Source: Acidobacteriota bacterium
Lineage (GTDB): Bacteria > Acidobacteriota > Terriglobia > UBA7540
Length of the DNA: 5,235 bases
Direction of reading: 5' to 3'
Assembly: GCA_021827245.1 (NCBI GenBank)
Contig: JAKAWN010000468.1
Location: 1-5,235, forward strand
Each line of letters starts with the position of its first letter. Position 1 is the first letter of the stretch. The notes below the pieces were generated by a model that worked only from the letters and a program-made list of their open reading frames with translations, did no database searches and was not told the DNA's origin. The translations under genes and the position numbers were made by a program. Shown here piece after piece: positions 1-5,235 of this stretch.

Positions 1-189
1 TTTGAGTTGCCGCTGGTGAGCAACAGTGAAGGAGGCGCGTGGCTCCGATGGATTGATACGGCCCTCGAGCCTCCCCGCGACATTGTTGAATGGCAAAAAG
101 CGCCGCCGGTACCGGGGCGAACCTATCGTGCCGGGCCCAGGTCTGTTGTGATTTTGCTGGTTGGGGAGGGACGCGGGAGTGACTCTTAA
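1..189 (+). CDS. glgX: Glycogen debranching enzyme GlgX, C-terminal fragment (5' end outside window)
   Basis: The open frame enters from the left edge and ends at TAA 187-189, so only the last 62 residues are visible. They contain GGAWLRWIDTAL (about residues 11-22 of the fragment) followed by TYRAGPRSVVILL (41-53). This WxxxIDT...YxxxxRSvvvL pattern is the C-terminal beta-sandwich of GlgX/TreX-type isoamylases (GH13), which hydrolyse alpha-1,6 branches of limit dextrins during cytoplasmic glycogen breakdown. The catalytic barrel lies upstream of the window and cannot be checked. The last nine residues, after ILLV, are a variable polar tail. A related GH13 enzyme such as isoamylase or a trehalose-pathway hydrolase is possible, because the all-beta tail is shared, but the IDTALEPP and RAGPRSVV segments fit GlgX best. 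No obvious terminator follows the stop codon. Confidence 0.82.
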   Translation, partial: FELPLVSNSEGGAWLRWIDTALEPPRDIVEWQKAPPVPGRTYRAGPRSVVILLVGEGRGSDS

Positions 190-357
190 TTATCGCCCGC
201 CAGAAACGAGCGTCCGCCAGGAGCCAATGGGGTGTGACTGTAAGTTTTGCCAGCTGATCTCGTCACCGCGGTTGGCTACACTGCAGTTGGAGGGAGTGTA
301 CTAACTGGACTGGGTAGCGTTGCTTATGTGCACAGGGATACCGAGCCTTCACAGTGA

Positions 358-386
358 TTGTCAATGCTGCACCCCACTTATATAGG
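358..386 (+). promoter_or_regulatory. Possible sigma-70-type promoter for ppk2
   Basis: TTGTCA (358-363) is separated by 17 bases from TATAGG (381-386). An overlapping TATATA lies at 379-384 with a 15-base spacing. The match is partial. Transcription would start near 391-393, leaving almost no leader before the ribosome binding site at 392-396. That makes this a weak candidate; the real promoter may lie further upstream. Confidence 0.22.
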
Positions 387-391
387 CTGCT

Positions 392-396
392 GGAGG
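392..396 (+). promoter_or_regulatory. Ribosome binding site deciding the GTG start of ppk2
   Basis: GGAGG lies four bases before GTG 401. An in-frame TAG at 383-385 closes the frame just upstream, so GTG 401 is the only sensible start for the complete protein. Confidence 0.65.
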
Positions 397-400
397 CCTC

Positions 401-1216
401 GTGGCGAAGAAAGAAGAGAAGAATGATCACGCCAATGGCAAGTTGACCCGCAAGCAATACGAGAAGGAGTTGGGCAAGCTCCAGATAGAACTCTGCAGAG
501 TGCAAGACTGGGTGAAAGAAAAAGGCCTGCGTGTAATTGTCGTCTTCGAGGGACGCGATGCCGCCGGCAAAGGCGGAACCATCAAGGCCATCACCGAACG
601 GGTCAGCCCCCGTGTCTTCAGGGTTGCGGCGCTACCCGCCCCATCCGATCGCGAGAAAACCCAGATGTACCTGCAGCGATACATACCGCACTTCCCCGCT
701 GCAGGCGAGGTCGTGATATTCGACCGCAGTTGGTATAACCGTGCAGGGGTGGAACATGTCATGGGCTTCTGCACTAAGGAGCAGCACCAGCGTTTCCTTC
801 AACTCTGCCCAGTGCTTGAGAAATTCATCGTGGATGGGGGCATCAAGCTGATCAAAATCTGGCTGGAAGTCGGCAAGAAGGAACAGCAGAGGCGTTTTGA
901 AGCCCGCATTAATGATCCTGTGCGCCAATGGAAGCTCAGCCCGATGGATCTGGAATCATACGCCCGTTGGTACGATTACTCCCACGCGCGTGACATGATG
1001 TTGTCAGCGACCGACATGGACTTCGCTCCTTGGCACATTATACGGTCCGACAACAAGCGAAGGGCGCGTCTCAATTGTATATCGCATATCCTAAGCCAGA
1101 TTCCCTATAAGAGGGTGGTACGACCAAAGGTAAAACTCCCCAAACAATCAAACAAGGGCAAGTACGATGATCGAGCAACTTTGAAAGGGAGACGATTCAT
1201 CCCCGAGAGATATTGA
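401..1216 (+). CDS. ppk2: Polyphosphate kinase 2 (PPK2 family, single domain)
   Basis: This is a complete 271-residue cytoplasmic protein of about the usual length for a one-domain PPK2. These enzymes transfer phosphate between inorganic polyphosphate and nucleoside mono- or diphosphates, regenerating ATP or GTP or making polyphosphate. The Walker A loop is EGRDAAGKGGTIK (residues 50-62). The Walker B region is VVIFDRSWYNRAGVE (104-118), with the family-typical FDRSWYNRAGVE string. A lid segment follows (EQQRRFEARINDP, 161-173), then WKLSPMDLESYARWYDY (177-193). LPAPSDRE (78-85) matches the conserved LPAPTxRE block. All expected motifs are present, so the gene looks intact. The EGRDAAGKGG form resembles class I (NDP-phosphorylating) more than class III enzymes, but nucleotide preference is inference. 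The C-terminus is basic (VVRPKVKLPKQSNKGK, about 239-254). The GTG start is supported by GGAGG four bases upstream and an in-frame stop at 383-385. It follows glgX on the same strand, placing two storage-polymer genes together. Confidence 0.95.
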   Translation: MAKKEEKNDHANGKLTRKQYEKELGKLQIELCRVQDWVKEKGLRVIVVFEGRDAAGKGGTIKAITERVSPRVFRVAALPAPSDREKTQMYLQRYIPHFPAAGEVVIFDRSWYNRAGVEHVMGFCTKEQHQRFLQLCPVLEKFIVDGGIKLIKIWLEVGKKEQQRRFEARINDPVRQWKLSPMDLESYARWYDYSHARDMMLSATDMDFAPWHIIRSDNKRRARLNCISHILSQIPYKRVVRPKVKLPKQSNKGKYDDRATLKGRRFIPERY

Positions 1217-1269
1217 ATTGTTGCGTCACCACGAAGAGCCCCCGCCGAATTCGAACTGGAAAGCCACTG

Positions 1270-1285
1270 ACGGTGGGTCCACCGT
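1270..1285. repeat. Inverted repeat in the ppk2-ydiK spacer
   Basis: ACGGTGG (1270-1276) and CCACCGT (1279-1285) are exact reverse complements separated by GT. As RNA it folds as a 6-bp stem with a GGTC loop. A second partial copy, CCACCGC, follows at 1286-1292 after the shared C. There is no T-run downstream, so it is not a standard intrinsic terminator. An operator-like dyad or mRNA hairpin ahead of the permease gene are the alternatives. Neither can be shown from sequence alone. Confidence 0.45.
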
Positions 1286-1345
1286 CCACCGCGATAACCG
1301 GATGATGTCTTCCCGTCCAACTGGATTATTGAGTGCCCAGAATAC

Positions 1346-1351
1346 GAAGGA
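1346..1351 (+). promoter_or_regulatory. Ribosome binding site deciding the start of the permease gene
   Basis: GAAGGA ends four bases before ATG 1356. The in-frame alternatives (TTG 1218, ATG 1302, ATG 1305) lack a comparable purine-rich site. This supports the short form of the protein. Confidence 0.6.
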
Positions 1352-1355
1352 ACGA

Positions 1356-2432
1356 ATGCCAATCAGCCGAGATACGACCCATACGATCCTGTCGGTGCTC
1401 TTTATCTGCCTGCTCATAGCCCTAAGCTTCTGGATCCTGCGTCCCTTCCTTGTTTCCGTCGTCTGGGGAATCATCATAGTAATCGCCACATGGCCGATCC
1501 TCGTAATGCTCCAGAAACGGCTTGGCATCAAGCGTGGGTTGGCTGTTACCTTGATGACGGCGGCATTATTGTTCATCTTTCTGGCTCCCTTAATGTTTGC
1601 TATTGTGACCATCACACGGAACTCACAGAATATCAGCGCGCGCCTAAGGACCTTCAACGCGTTCTCAATGCCGGCGCCTCCAGAGTGGGTTAAACGAATT
1701 CCCGTTGCAGGAAAGAGAATAGATGAGCGTTGGACAGCCTTCGCCGCACTCACCCCGGAGCAGCGTTCCGCCAAAGTTGCCCCTTATGCCCAGAAGGCGC
1801 TGCGGTGGTTCGTTGCGGTGGCGGGAAGCACAGGCGTAACAATAATTAACTTTCTGCTGACGGTGATCTTTTCAACCGTTCTCTTCGCAAAGGGGGAGGA
1901 CTTCCGGGAAGGGCTTCTCAGCTTCGCCCGGCGCCTTGCCGGACGGCGGGGCGAGGAGGCCACTTTCCTTGCGGCGAAGGCTATTCGTGGGGTCGTGCTT
2001 GGTGTTGTTTTGACCGCTTTAACTCAGGCAGTCGTGGGCAGCGTCGGGCTTTTGATTACAGGGGTGCCCGCTCCTGCCTTATTGACAGCAGTGATGTTCA
2101 TTCTTTGCCTCGCACAACTCGGCCCTCTCCTTGTGCTAGTCCCAGCTATCGTCTGGCTCTATGCGTCGGGGCAGGCGGGCATGGGGACCCTCCTTATTAT
2201 CTTTTCGATCATAGCCGCCATCATCGACAACTTTCTGCGCCCGTTCCTTATCAGAAGGGGAGCCGATTTACCGCTTCTGCTGATCATCGTTGGGGTTATC
2301 GGAGGGATCATCGCGTTCGGAGTCATAGGCCTGTTTATTGGACCGGTCATCCTCGCTGTGACTTATACGCTGGTCAAAGCGTGGGTGTCGGAGGATATGG
2401 ATATTGAAGAAACGAGTTCACGCGCAAGCTAA
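1356..2432 (+). CDS. ydiK: YdiK-like AI-2E/PerM family membrane permease
   Basis: This is a 358-residue inner-membrane protein of the AI-2E transporter (PerM/YdiK/TqsA) family. The family has been linked to autoinducer-2 export or ion antiport, but the substrate of YdiK-type members is not established. The N-terminus (SVLFICLL, residues 13-20) and ATWPILVMLQKRLG (44-57) align by recall with E. coli YdiK (SVLFL and VIATWPVLLRLQK). Hydrophobic spans lie near 10-28, 31-50 and 63-86. A soluble stretch of about 65 residues comes next, then further spans in the C-terminal half. The signature C-terminal block GADLPLLLIIVGVIGGIIAF continues into GVIGLFIGPV (about 302-331); LVQLGPLPVLIPAIIWLY of YdiK corresponds to LAQLGPLLVLVPAIVWLY here. 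The reading frame stays open back to TTG 1218, which would give 404 residues. The extra 46 are hydrophilic and unlike the family, and the RBS at 1346-1351 favours ATG 1356. It lies 139 bases after ppk2 on the same strand, so co-transcription is possible. Confidence 0.92.
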   Translation: MPISRDTTHTILSVLFICLLIALSFWILRPFLVSVVWGIIIVIATWPILVMLQKRLGIKRGLAVTLMTAALLFIFLAPLMFAIVTITRNSQNISARLRTFNAFSMPAPPEWVKRIPVAGKRIDERWTAFAALTPEQRSAKVAPYAQKALRWFVAVAGSTGVTIINFLLTVIFSTVLFAKGEDFREGLLSFARRLAGRRGEEATFLAAKAIRGVVLGVVLTALTQAVVGSVGLLITGVPAPALLTAVMFILCLAQLGPLLVLVPAIVWLYASGQAGMGTLLIIFSIIAAIIDNFLRPFLIRRGADLPLLLIIVGVIGGIIAFGVIGLFIGPVILAVTYTLVKAWVSEDMDIEETSSRAS

Positions 2433-2736
2433 GCAAGTGGCCTGACACCTCTGCCGCGAGTTTTCCAAGCCACCCTCGGGGCTTCCGGACAGTTGGCTGT
2501 GAACACAGATGGTACGATCTGCGTGAAAGCAGCAGCCAACGTCAAGCCGCTTGCGAGCGAAGTTCGCATTTCTTAGCGAAAGTTTCGGGTCAGCCGACAT
2601 GGGTCCCTTCCAGCTATTCCAAATTGGTCTAGTGCTGATGGTAGTTCCCTAGCCTGTCTGTGGGTCCTGTCAGCACTGTGATGCCGGATGGTTATTCAAG
2701 GCCATACATCAGGTCCTGCGAAGCCTACGGAACGCG

Positions 2737-2758
2737 AAAGCGACCGGCGGGTCGTTTT
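2737..2758 (+). terminator. Candidate intrinsic terminator downstream of the permease gene
   Basis: AAAGCGACC (2737-2745) pairs with GGTCGTTTT (2750-2758) around a GGCG loop. This gives a 9-bp stem with one G-U pair whose 3' arm ends in four T residues. The A-stem-T layout is typical of rho-independent terminators. The T-run is short, and the site lies about 300 bases past the permease stop, so efficiency and association are uncertain. It would separate the ppk2-ydiK unit from the efflux operon. Confidence 0.42.
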
Positions 2759-3129
2759 GCGCGACGTCGTCGCTGCAGTTTTGGAATGCATTCAGCATCG
2801 GCAGATTGGCAAATCAATCAGCCCTTAGGGATTACTCACTCCAGGTGGTTAAGCTTGGGGCGAGGCTTACTCCACCGGCATTTGATTGGTTGCCGCGCAT
2901 CACCCCAATTTGGTCGGGCTGGTATTTTTGACAGTGGTCCTTGAAGGAAGCGATACCTAGAATTATCAATCGAGTGGTGTTTCGGTTGTGAATGCGGAGA
3001 CCCCGGCGCAACTGTCAGCGCACGACGGACTCGAGGCGGAATATTGCAGTATGGCGGTGCCAGATGTTCTATTCCGGGTGTTTTGAGCAACTACGTGCGA
3101 AAGCAGTTTCGGCCGCCGGTGGGGACTTT

Positions 3130-3149
3130 TGTTTCGTTCCACAGAAACA
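3130..3149. repeat. Short inverted repeat upstream of the efflux adaptor gene
   Basis: TGTTTC (3130-3135) and GAAACA (3144-3149) are exact reverse complements around the 8-base spacer GTTCCACA. The 20-base dyad lies about 200 bases before the adaptor start. Its size and symmetry would suit a dimeric repressor, but a 6-bp pair can arise by chance in a region of this length. Confidence 0.25.
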
Positions 3150-3344
3150 CCTGCCTGACACAAAGACCCAATCTCTGAAAAAGGCTATGCAAAGCTCCTG
3201 GCCTTCCAGTTTGGTATCAGAAAAAAACATGGAGTGGCACGGTTTACCAGGAACCCGCGGCAAATCTCTTCCTTGTCTGCCGCTTGGTCGGAACGCCCAT
3301 TTGGTGACTGATCGTAAAACGAATAAAGGCTGGGTCATACTGCG

Positions 3345-4598
3345 ATGTTGCCATCAACCGAGGCGAGTTCGCTGAGTCCGGGAATACGTACCTCTGCGTA
3401 TAAGCGTTTCCCTTCGAAAGGATTTCCGTATTACGCGGGCGCCTTGGTATTCCTGGCCACCGTACTTTCGGTGTCGTGCGGAAACAAGGAGCAGAGTGCG
3501 GCACCGCCTCCTCCCGATGTTGAGGTTGTGCAAGTGGTTCAGCGGGATGTACCCATTACCAAGGATTGGGTAGCCACACTCGATGGGCTTGTGAACGCCC
3601 AAGTTCGAGCTCAGGTCTCTGGCTACCTGCTCAAGCAGACTTACCGCAACGGGGCTTTCGTGAGTAAAGGCGCCTCGCTTTTTCAGATTGATCCACGGCC
3701 TTTTCAGGCGGTCCTAAACCAGGCTAGGGCAAACCTTGCGCAGGAGGAAGGGAACCTGCAGGCGGCGCAGGCAAAGCTCGGCAAGACAGAATTAGATGTA
3801 GCGAGGTACACTCCGCTCGCAAAAGAAAGCGCAATAAGCCAGCAGGAACTGGACGACGCGGTTCAGGCAAACCTTGGCGCCAAAGCTCAGGTCGAAACGG
3901 CCAAGGCGGCCATCGAGGCAGCGAAGGCTGCGGTCGAAACAGCCGAGTTGAACCTGGGCTTTACGACGATTACTTCCCCTGTCGATGGGGTGGCCGCCAT
4001 CGCCACGGCCCAGGTTGGCGATCTCGTTGGCCCGGGGACTTCAACCCTGACCACCGTCTCTACCATCAACCCTATCCTCGCGGACTTCACAATCAGTGAA
4101 CAAGAGTACCTCAATGCCGCGAGGTTTAGTGGTGGGAGCGAGGAAGCGATTCGGAGCCTATTGACGTTCGAGTTGACCCTGGCCGATGGGTCAACTTACC
4201 CATATAAAGGAAACCTACACGCTATTGACCGGCAAGTCGACGTGAGAACGGGGGCCGTCCTGATTCAAGCTCGGTTCCCCAATCCTGGCAATGTCCTCAG
4301 GCCCGGTGGTTTCGGCCGTGTGAGCACCGTCGCGGGCGTTCAGCGTGGCGCAGTGTTGGTGCCGCAGCGCGCGGTGACTGAATTACAGGGTGGCTACATG
4401 GTCGCAGTGGTTGGACAGGACAACAAAGTCAGCATCCGGCCGGTTAAGACGGGCTCGAGGGTCGGGGACATGTGGATTATCGCAGCAGGGCTCAAACCTG
4501 GAGAGCGGGTCGTCGCAGAGGGAACGCAGAAGGTGCGGGATGGATCGGTAGTGAATCCCAGACCCTTCCAGGGAAAACCGGGAGGCAGGAACTTGTAA
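3345..4598 (+). CDS. RND efflux periplasmic adaptor subunit (AcrA/MexA-type membrane fusion protein)
   Basis: This complete 417-residue protein bridges an inner-membrane RND pump and an outer-membrane TolC-type channel. Residues 31-43 form a hydrophobic export segment ending at Cys45 (VLSVSC then GN), a plausible but atypical lipobox because Ser rather than Leu, Val or Ile sits at -3. The pre-hydrophobic region is unusually long, about 30 residues. A Pro-rich linker (54-57) precedes the first lipoyl half (VRAQVSGYLLKQTYRNGAFV, 87-106). Then come LFQIDPRPFQA (112-122), a two-helix coiled-coil hairpin (about 119-202, Ala/Gln/Glu-rich) and the second lipoyl half (LGFTTITSPVDGVAAI, 204-219). A beta-barrel and a membrane-proximal domain follow, with RPGGFGRVS and GAVLVPQRAVTELQGG in the second half. 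R154, L158 and S165 reproduce the RxxxLxxxxxxS tip motif that contacts TolC in AcrA. ATG 3345 follows an in-frame TAA at 3324-3326; no strong ribosome binding site is visible. The pump gene starts 111 bases downstream. Confidence 0.94.
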   Translation: MLPSTEASSLSPGIRTSAYKRFPSKGFPYYAGALVFLATVLSVSCGNKEQSAAPPPPDVEVVQVVQRDVPITKDWVATLDGLVNAQVRAQVSGYLLKQTYRNGAFVSKGASLFQIDPRPFQAVLNQARANLAQEEGNLQAAQAKLGKTELDVARYTPLAKESAISQQELDDAVQANLGAKAQVETAKAAIEAAKAAVETAELNLGFTTITSPVDGVAAIATAQVGDLVGPGTSTLTTVSTINPILADFTISEQEYLNAARFSGGSEEAIRSLLTFELTLADGSTYPYKGNLHAIDRQVDVRTGAVLIQARFPNPGNVLRPGGFGRVSTVAGVQRGAVLVPQRAVTELQGGYMVAVVGQDNKVSIRPVKTGSRVGDMWIIAAGLKPGERVVAEGTQKVRDGSVVNPRPFQGKPGGRNL

Positions 4599-4625
4599 AG
4601 GGAGCAATCTCGCGGCTCCATTGCG

Positions 4626-4643
4626 TTTCCCTCGCGAGGGAAA
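4626..4643. repeat. Perfect 18-bp palindrome between adaptor and pump genes
   Basis: TTTCCCTCG (4626-4634) and CGAGGGAAA (4635-4643) are exact reverse complements with no spacer. A perfect loop-free dyad suits a dimeric DNA-binding protein better than an RNA hairpin, which would need to open at least the central bases for a loop. No T-run follows, so it is not an ordinary terminator. Its place inside an efflux operon makes a regulator site or processing element plausible; which one is inference. Confidence 0.6.
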
Positions 4644-4646
4644 ACA

Positions 4647-4692
4647 CCTGCAGGGCCAGGAACGAGGGGAAGTGTTTGAACTTCTCTGCAGG
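4647..4692 (+). promoter_or_regulatory. Nested hairpin in the leader of the pump gene
   Basis: An outer stem can form between CCTGC (4647-4651) and GCAGG (4688-4692). An inner 8-bp stem pairs 4666-4673 with 4680-4687 around the loop GTTTGA (4674-4679), using two G-U pairs. The two are separated by an unpaired stretch at 4652-4665. The structure ends 17 bases before the pump ATG. It buries GAGGGG (4664-4669), the only strong Shine-Dalgarno-like string in the spacer. A role in setting pump expression relative to the adaptor is inference. Confidence 0.3.
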
Positions 4693-4709
4693 CGCCAAAG
4701 CCAGACGTC

Positions 4710-5235
4710 ATGTCCAAATTCTTCATAGAGCGCCCCATCGTAGCCATGGTGATTTCGATTCTCATGGTCATTGTTGGCGGCGTTGCTATTCTCAGCCTTC
4801 CGACCGCGCAGTTTCCAAATATTGCTGACCCTCAGATCCAGCTATATGCCACTTACCCTGGTGCCGATGCGATGACATTGGCCGAGTCTGTGGCCACACC
4901 TCTCGAACAGAAGATGAGCGGCGTGGACAACATGGAATACATGTATTCTCTGAACCAGAACAGCGGATTCGGAAACTTGATCGTAGATTTCAACGTGGCG
5001 ACTGACCCCAACACCGACCTGATCCTCGCTCAGATGCGCCAGTCGCAGGCGGCCTCACAGCTTCCGTCCGAAGTAAACGCGCAGGGTGTCGTCGTACAGA
5101 AGTCGACGGCCGCCCCGCTGATGGTCATCGACCTCTATTCCCCGGAAGGCACGTACGACGCCCAGTTCCTGGCCAATTACGCTTATATCAATCTTGTTGA
5201 CAACTTCAGCCGCTCTTACGGCATTGCCAGCGTCT
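4710..5235 (+). CDS. RND multidrug efflux pump (AcrB/HAE1-type), N-terminal fragment cut by the window edge
   Basis: The frame opens at ATG 4710 and runs off the right edge after 175 codons; full-length pumps of this family have about 1,030-1,060 residues. It is an inner-membrane proton/drug antiporter that works with the preceding adaptor. MSKFFIERPIVAMVISIL at the start matches the AcrB pattern (MPNFFIDRPIFAWVIAI). TM1 spans about residues 10-30, then LPTAQFPNIADPQI (30-43) and YPGADA (49-54). Further blocks are SVATPLEQKMSGVDNMEYM (60-78), TDPNTDLILAQMRQSQA and GVVVQKSTAAPLMVI, as in the start of the porter domain. ATG 4710 is bounded by an in-frame TGA at 4677-4679. Only a weak AAAG (4697-4700) precedes it. 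The hydrophilic porter and the transmembrane proton-relay residues lie outside the window, so intactness cannot be judged. The sequence is HAE1-like (hydrophobic and amphiphilic drugs) rather than heavy-metal CusA-like. Confidence 0.95.
   Translation, partial: MSKFFIERPIVAMVISILMVIVGGVAILSLPTAQFPNIADPQIQLYATYPGADAMTLAESVATPLEQKMSGVDNMEYMYSLNQNSGFGNLIVDFNVATDPNTDLILAQMRQSQAASQLPSEVNAQGVVVQKSTAAPLMVIDLYSPEGTYDAQFLANYAYINLVDNFSRSYGIASV

Larger units (their letters stand above)
190..400. other. Intergenic region between glgX and ppk2
   Basis: This stretch of about 210 bases has no coding frame I can support. Frames open on either strand are short and match nothing recognisable. It presumably holds the ppk2 promoter; the only candidate I see is at 358-386. 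I see no strong stem followed by a T-run after the glgX stop, so read-through from glgX cannot be excluded. Confidence 0.6.
2433..3344. other. Gene-poor region of about 910 bases before the efflux operon
   Basis: I find no gene here that I would defend. Several frames are open for 60-127 codons: + strand 2660-2944 and 2992-3375 (the latter overlapping the adaptor start by 31 bases), and - strand 2418-2600, 2836-3090 and 3069-3338. Their translations are rich in Arg, Ser, Pro and Cys, show no domain motif, lack good ribosome binding sites and overlap one another. Two + frames are open together across about 2660-2930, which argues for chance openness rather than coding. Supported contents are a terminator-like hairpin at 2737-2758 and a short inverted repeat at 3130-3149. 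The stretch must also contain the efflux promoter, but no box pair is convincing. It could be a decayed gene or a lineage-specific regulatory region. Confidence 0.55.

Noticed and set aside
263..505. An 80-codon minus-strand frame with a hydrophobic stretch overlapping the ppk2 start.
   Set aside because: Its hydrophobic Leu/Phe run is the antisense of the Lys/Glu-rich ppk2 N-terminus, which generates such runs automatically. No independent support.
2552..2574. Small hairpin TGCGA/TCGCA (2552-2556 with 2564-2568) followed by TTTCTT, considered as a terminator for the permease gene.
   Set aside because: Only 5 bp with an interrupted T-run. The hairpin at 2737-2758 is clearly stronger.
2433..2576. 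The permease frame stays open for 47 further codons after its TAA (2430-2432), suggesting a truncated C-terminus.
   Set aside because: The permease already ends at the normal family length just after the conserved C-terminal block. The following translation has no membrane or family character.
2688..2828. A 46-codon frame whose translation (TERE...VLRDVVA...RQIGKSIS) faintly recalls the LuxR/FixJ-type helix-turn-helix, with scraps of similar flavour in the other frames just downstream.
   Set aside because: The spacing does not fit the HTH without inserting residues. No receiver domain is visible upstream, and the frame crosses the terminator-like hairpin at 2737-2758. Too weak to call a pseudogene.
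2992..3375. A 127-codon + strand open frame ending inside the adaptor gene.
   Set aside because: No recognisable motif, Arg/Cys/Ser-rich translation, no ribosome binding site, and its end overlaps the adaptor's N-terminal coding region. Most likely chance.
4600..4624. Alternative short stems (GGAGC/GCTCC, GCAAT/ATTGC) right after the adaptor stop, considered as a terminator between adaptor and pump.
   Set aside because: Stems are only 5 bp, mutually exclusive, and have no T-run. Adaptor and pump are expected to be co-transcribed.

Overview
The window looks like a chromosomal segment of a Gram-negative bacterium. It carries a two-component RND-type efflux system (periplasmic adaptor plus inner-membrane pump), and that architecture requires an outer membrane. 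The pump's N-terminus resembles the HAE1-type pumps common in Acidobacteria, Deltaproteobacteria and related soil or sediment lineages, but I cannot fix the phylum from the sequence alone. All recognisable genes lie on the + strand.

Layout: (1) bases 1-189 are the 3' end of a glycogen debranching enzyme gene (glgX). (2) After about 210 bases without a gene comes a complete family-2 polyphosphate kinase gene (ppk2, 401-1216, GTG start). (3) A 139-base spacer with an inverted repeat leads to a YdiK-like member of the AI-2E/PerM permease family (best start 1356, stop 2432). (4) A stretch of about 910 bases (2433-3344) has no gene I can recognise; it holds one credible hairpin-plus-T-run terminator at 2737-2758. 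(5) A complete RND periplasmic adaptor (AcrA-type, 3345-4598) is followed by a 111-base spacer. That spacer contains a perfect 18-bp palindrome and a nested hairpin. (6) The spacer leads into the first 175 codons of an AcrB/HAE1-type pump, which runs off the right edge.

Functionally there are two blocks. The left block (glgX, ppk2) concerns energy and phosphate storage: GlgX debranches glycogen, and PPK2 exchanges phosphate between polyphosphate and nucleotides. The YdiK-like permease follows, with no demonstrated link to either. The right block is a drug or solute efflux operon whose outer-membrane TolC-type partner, if encoded nearby, would lie beyond the window. No regulator gene (for example TetR or MarR) is visible next to the efflux genes.

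I found no mobile element, CRISPR array, RNA gene or convincing novel system. The signals most worth a second look are the palindrome and structured spacer inside the efflux operon and the unexplained 0.9-kb gene-free stretch before it.
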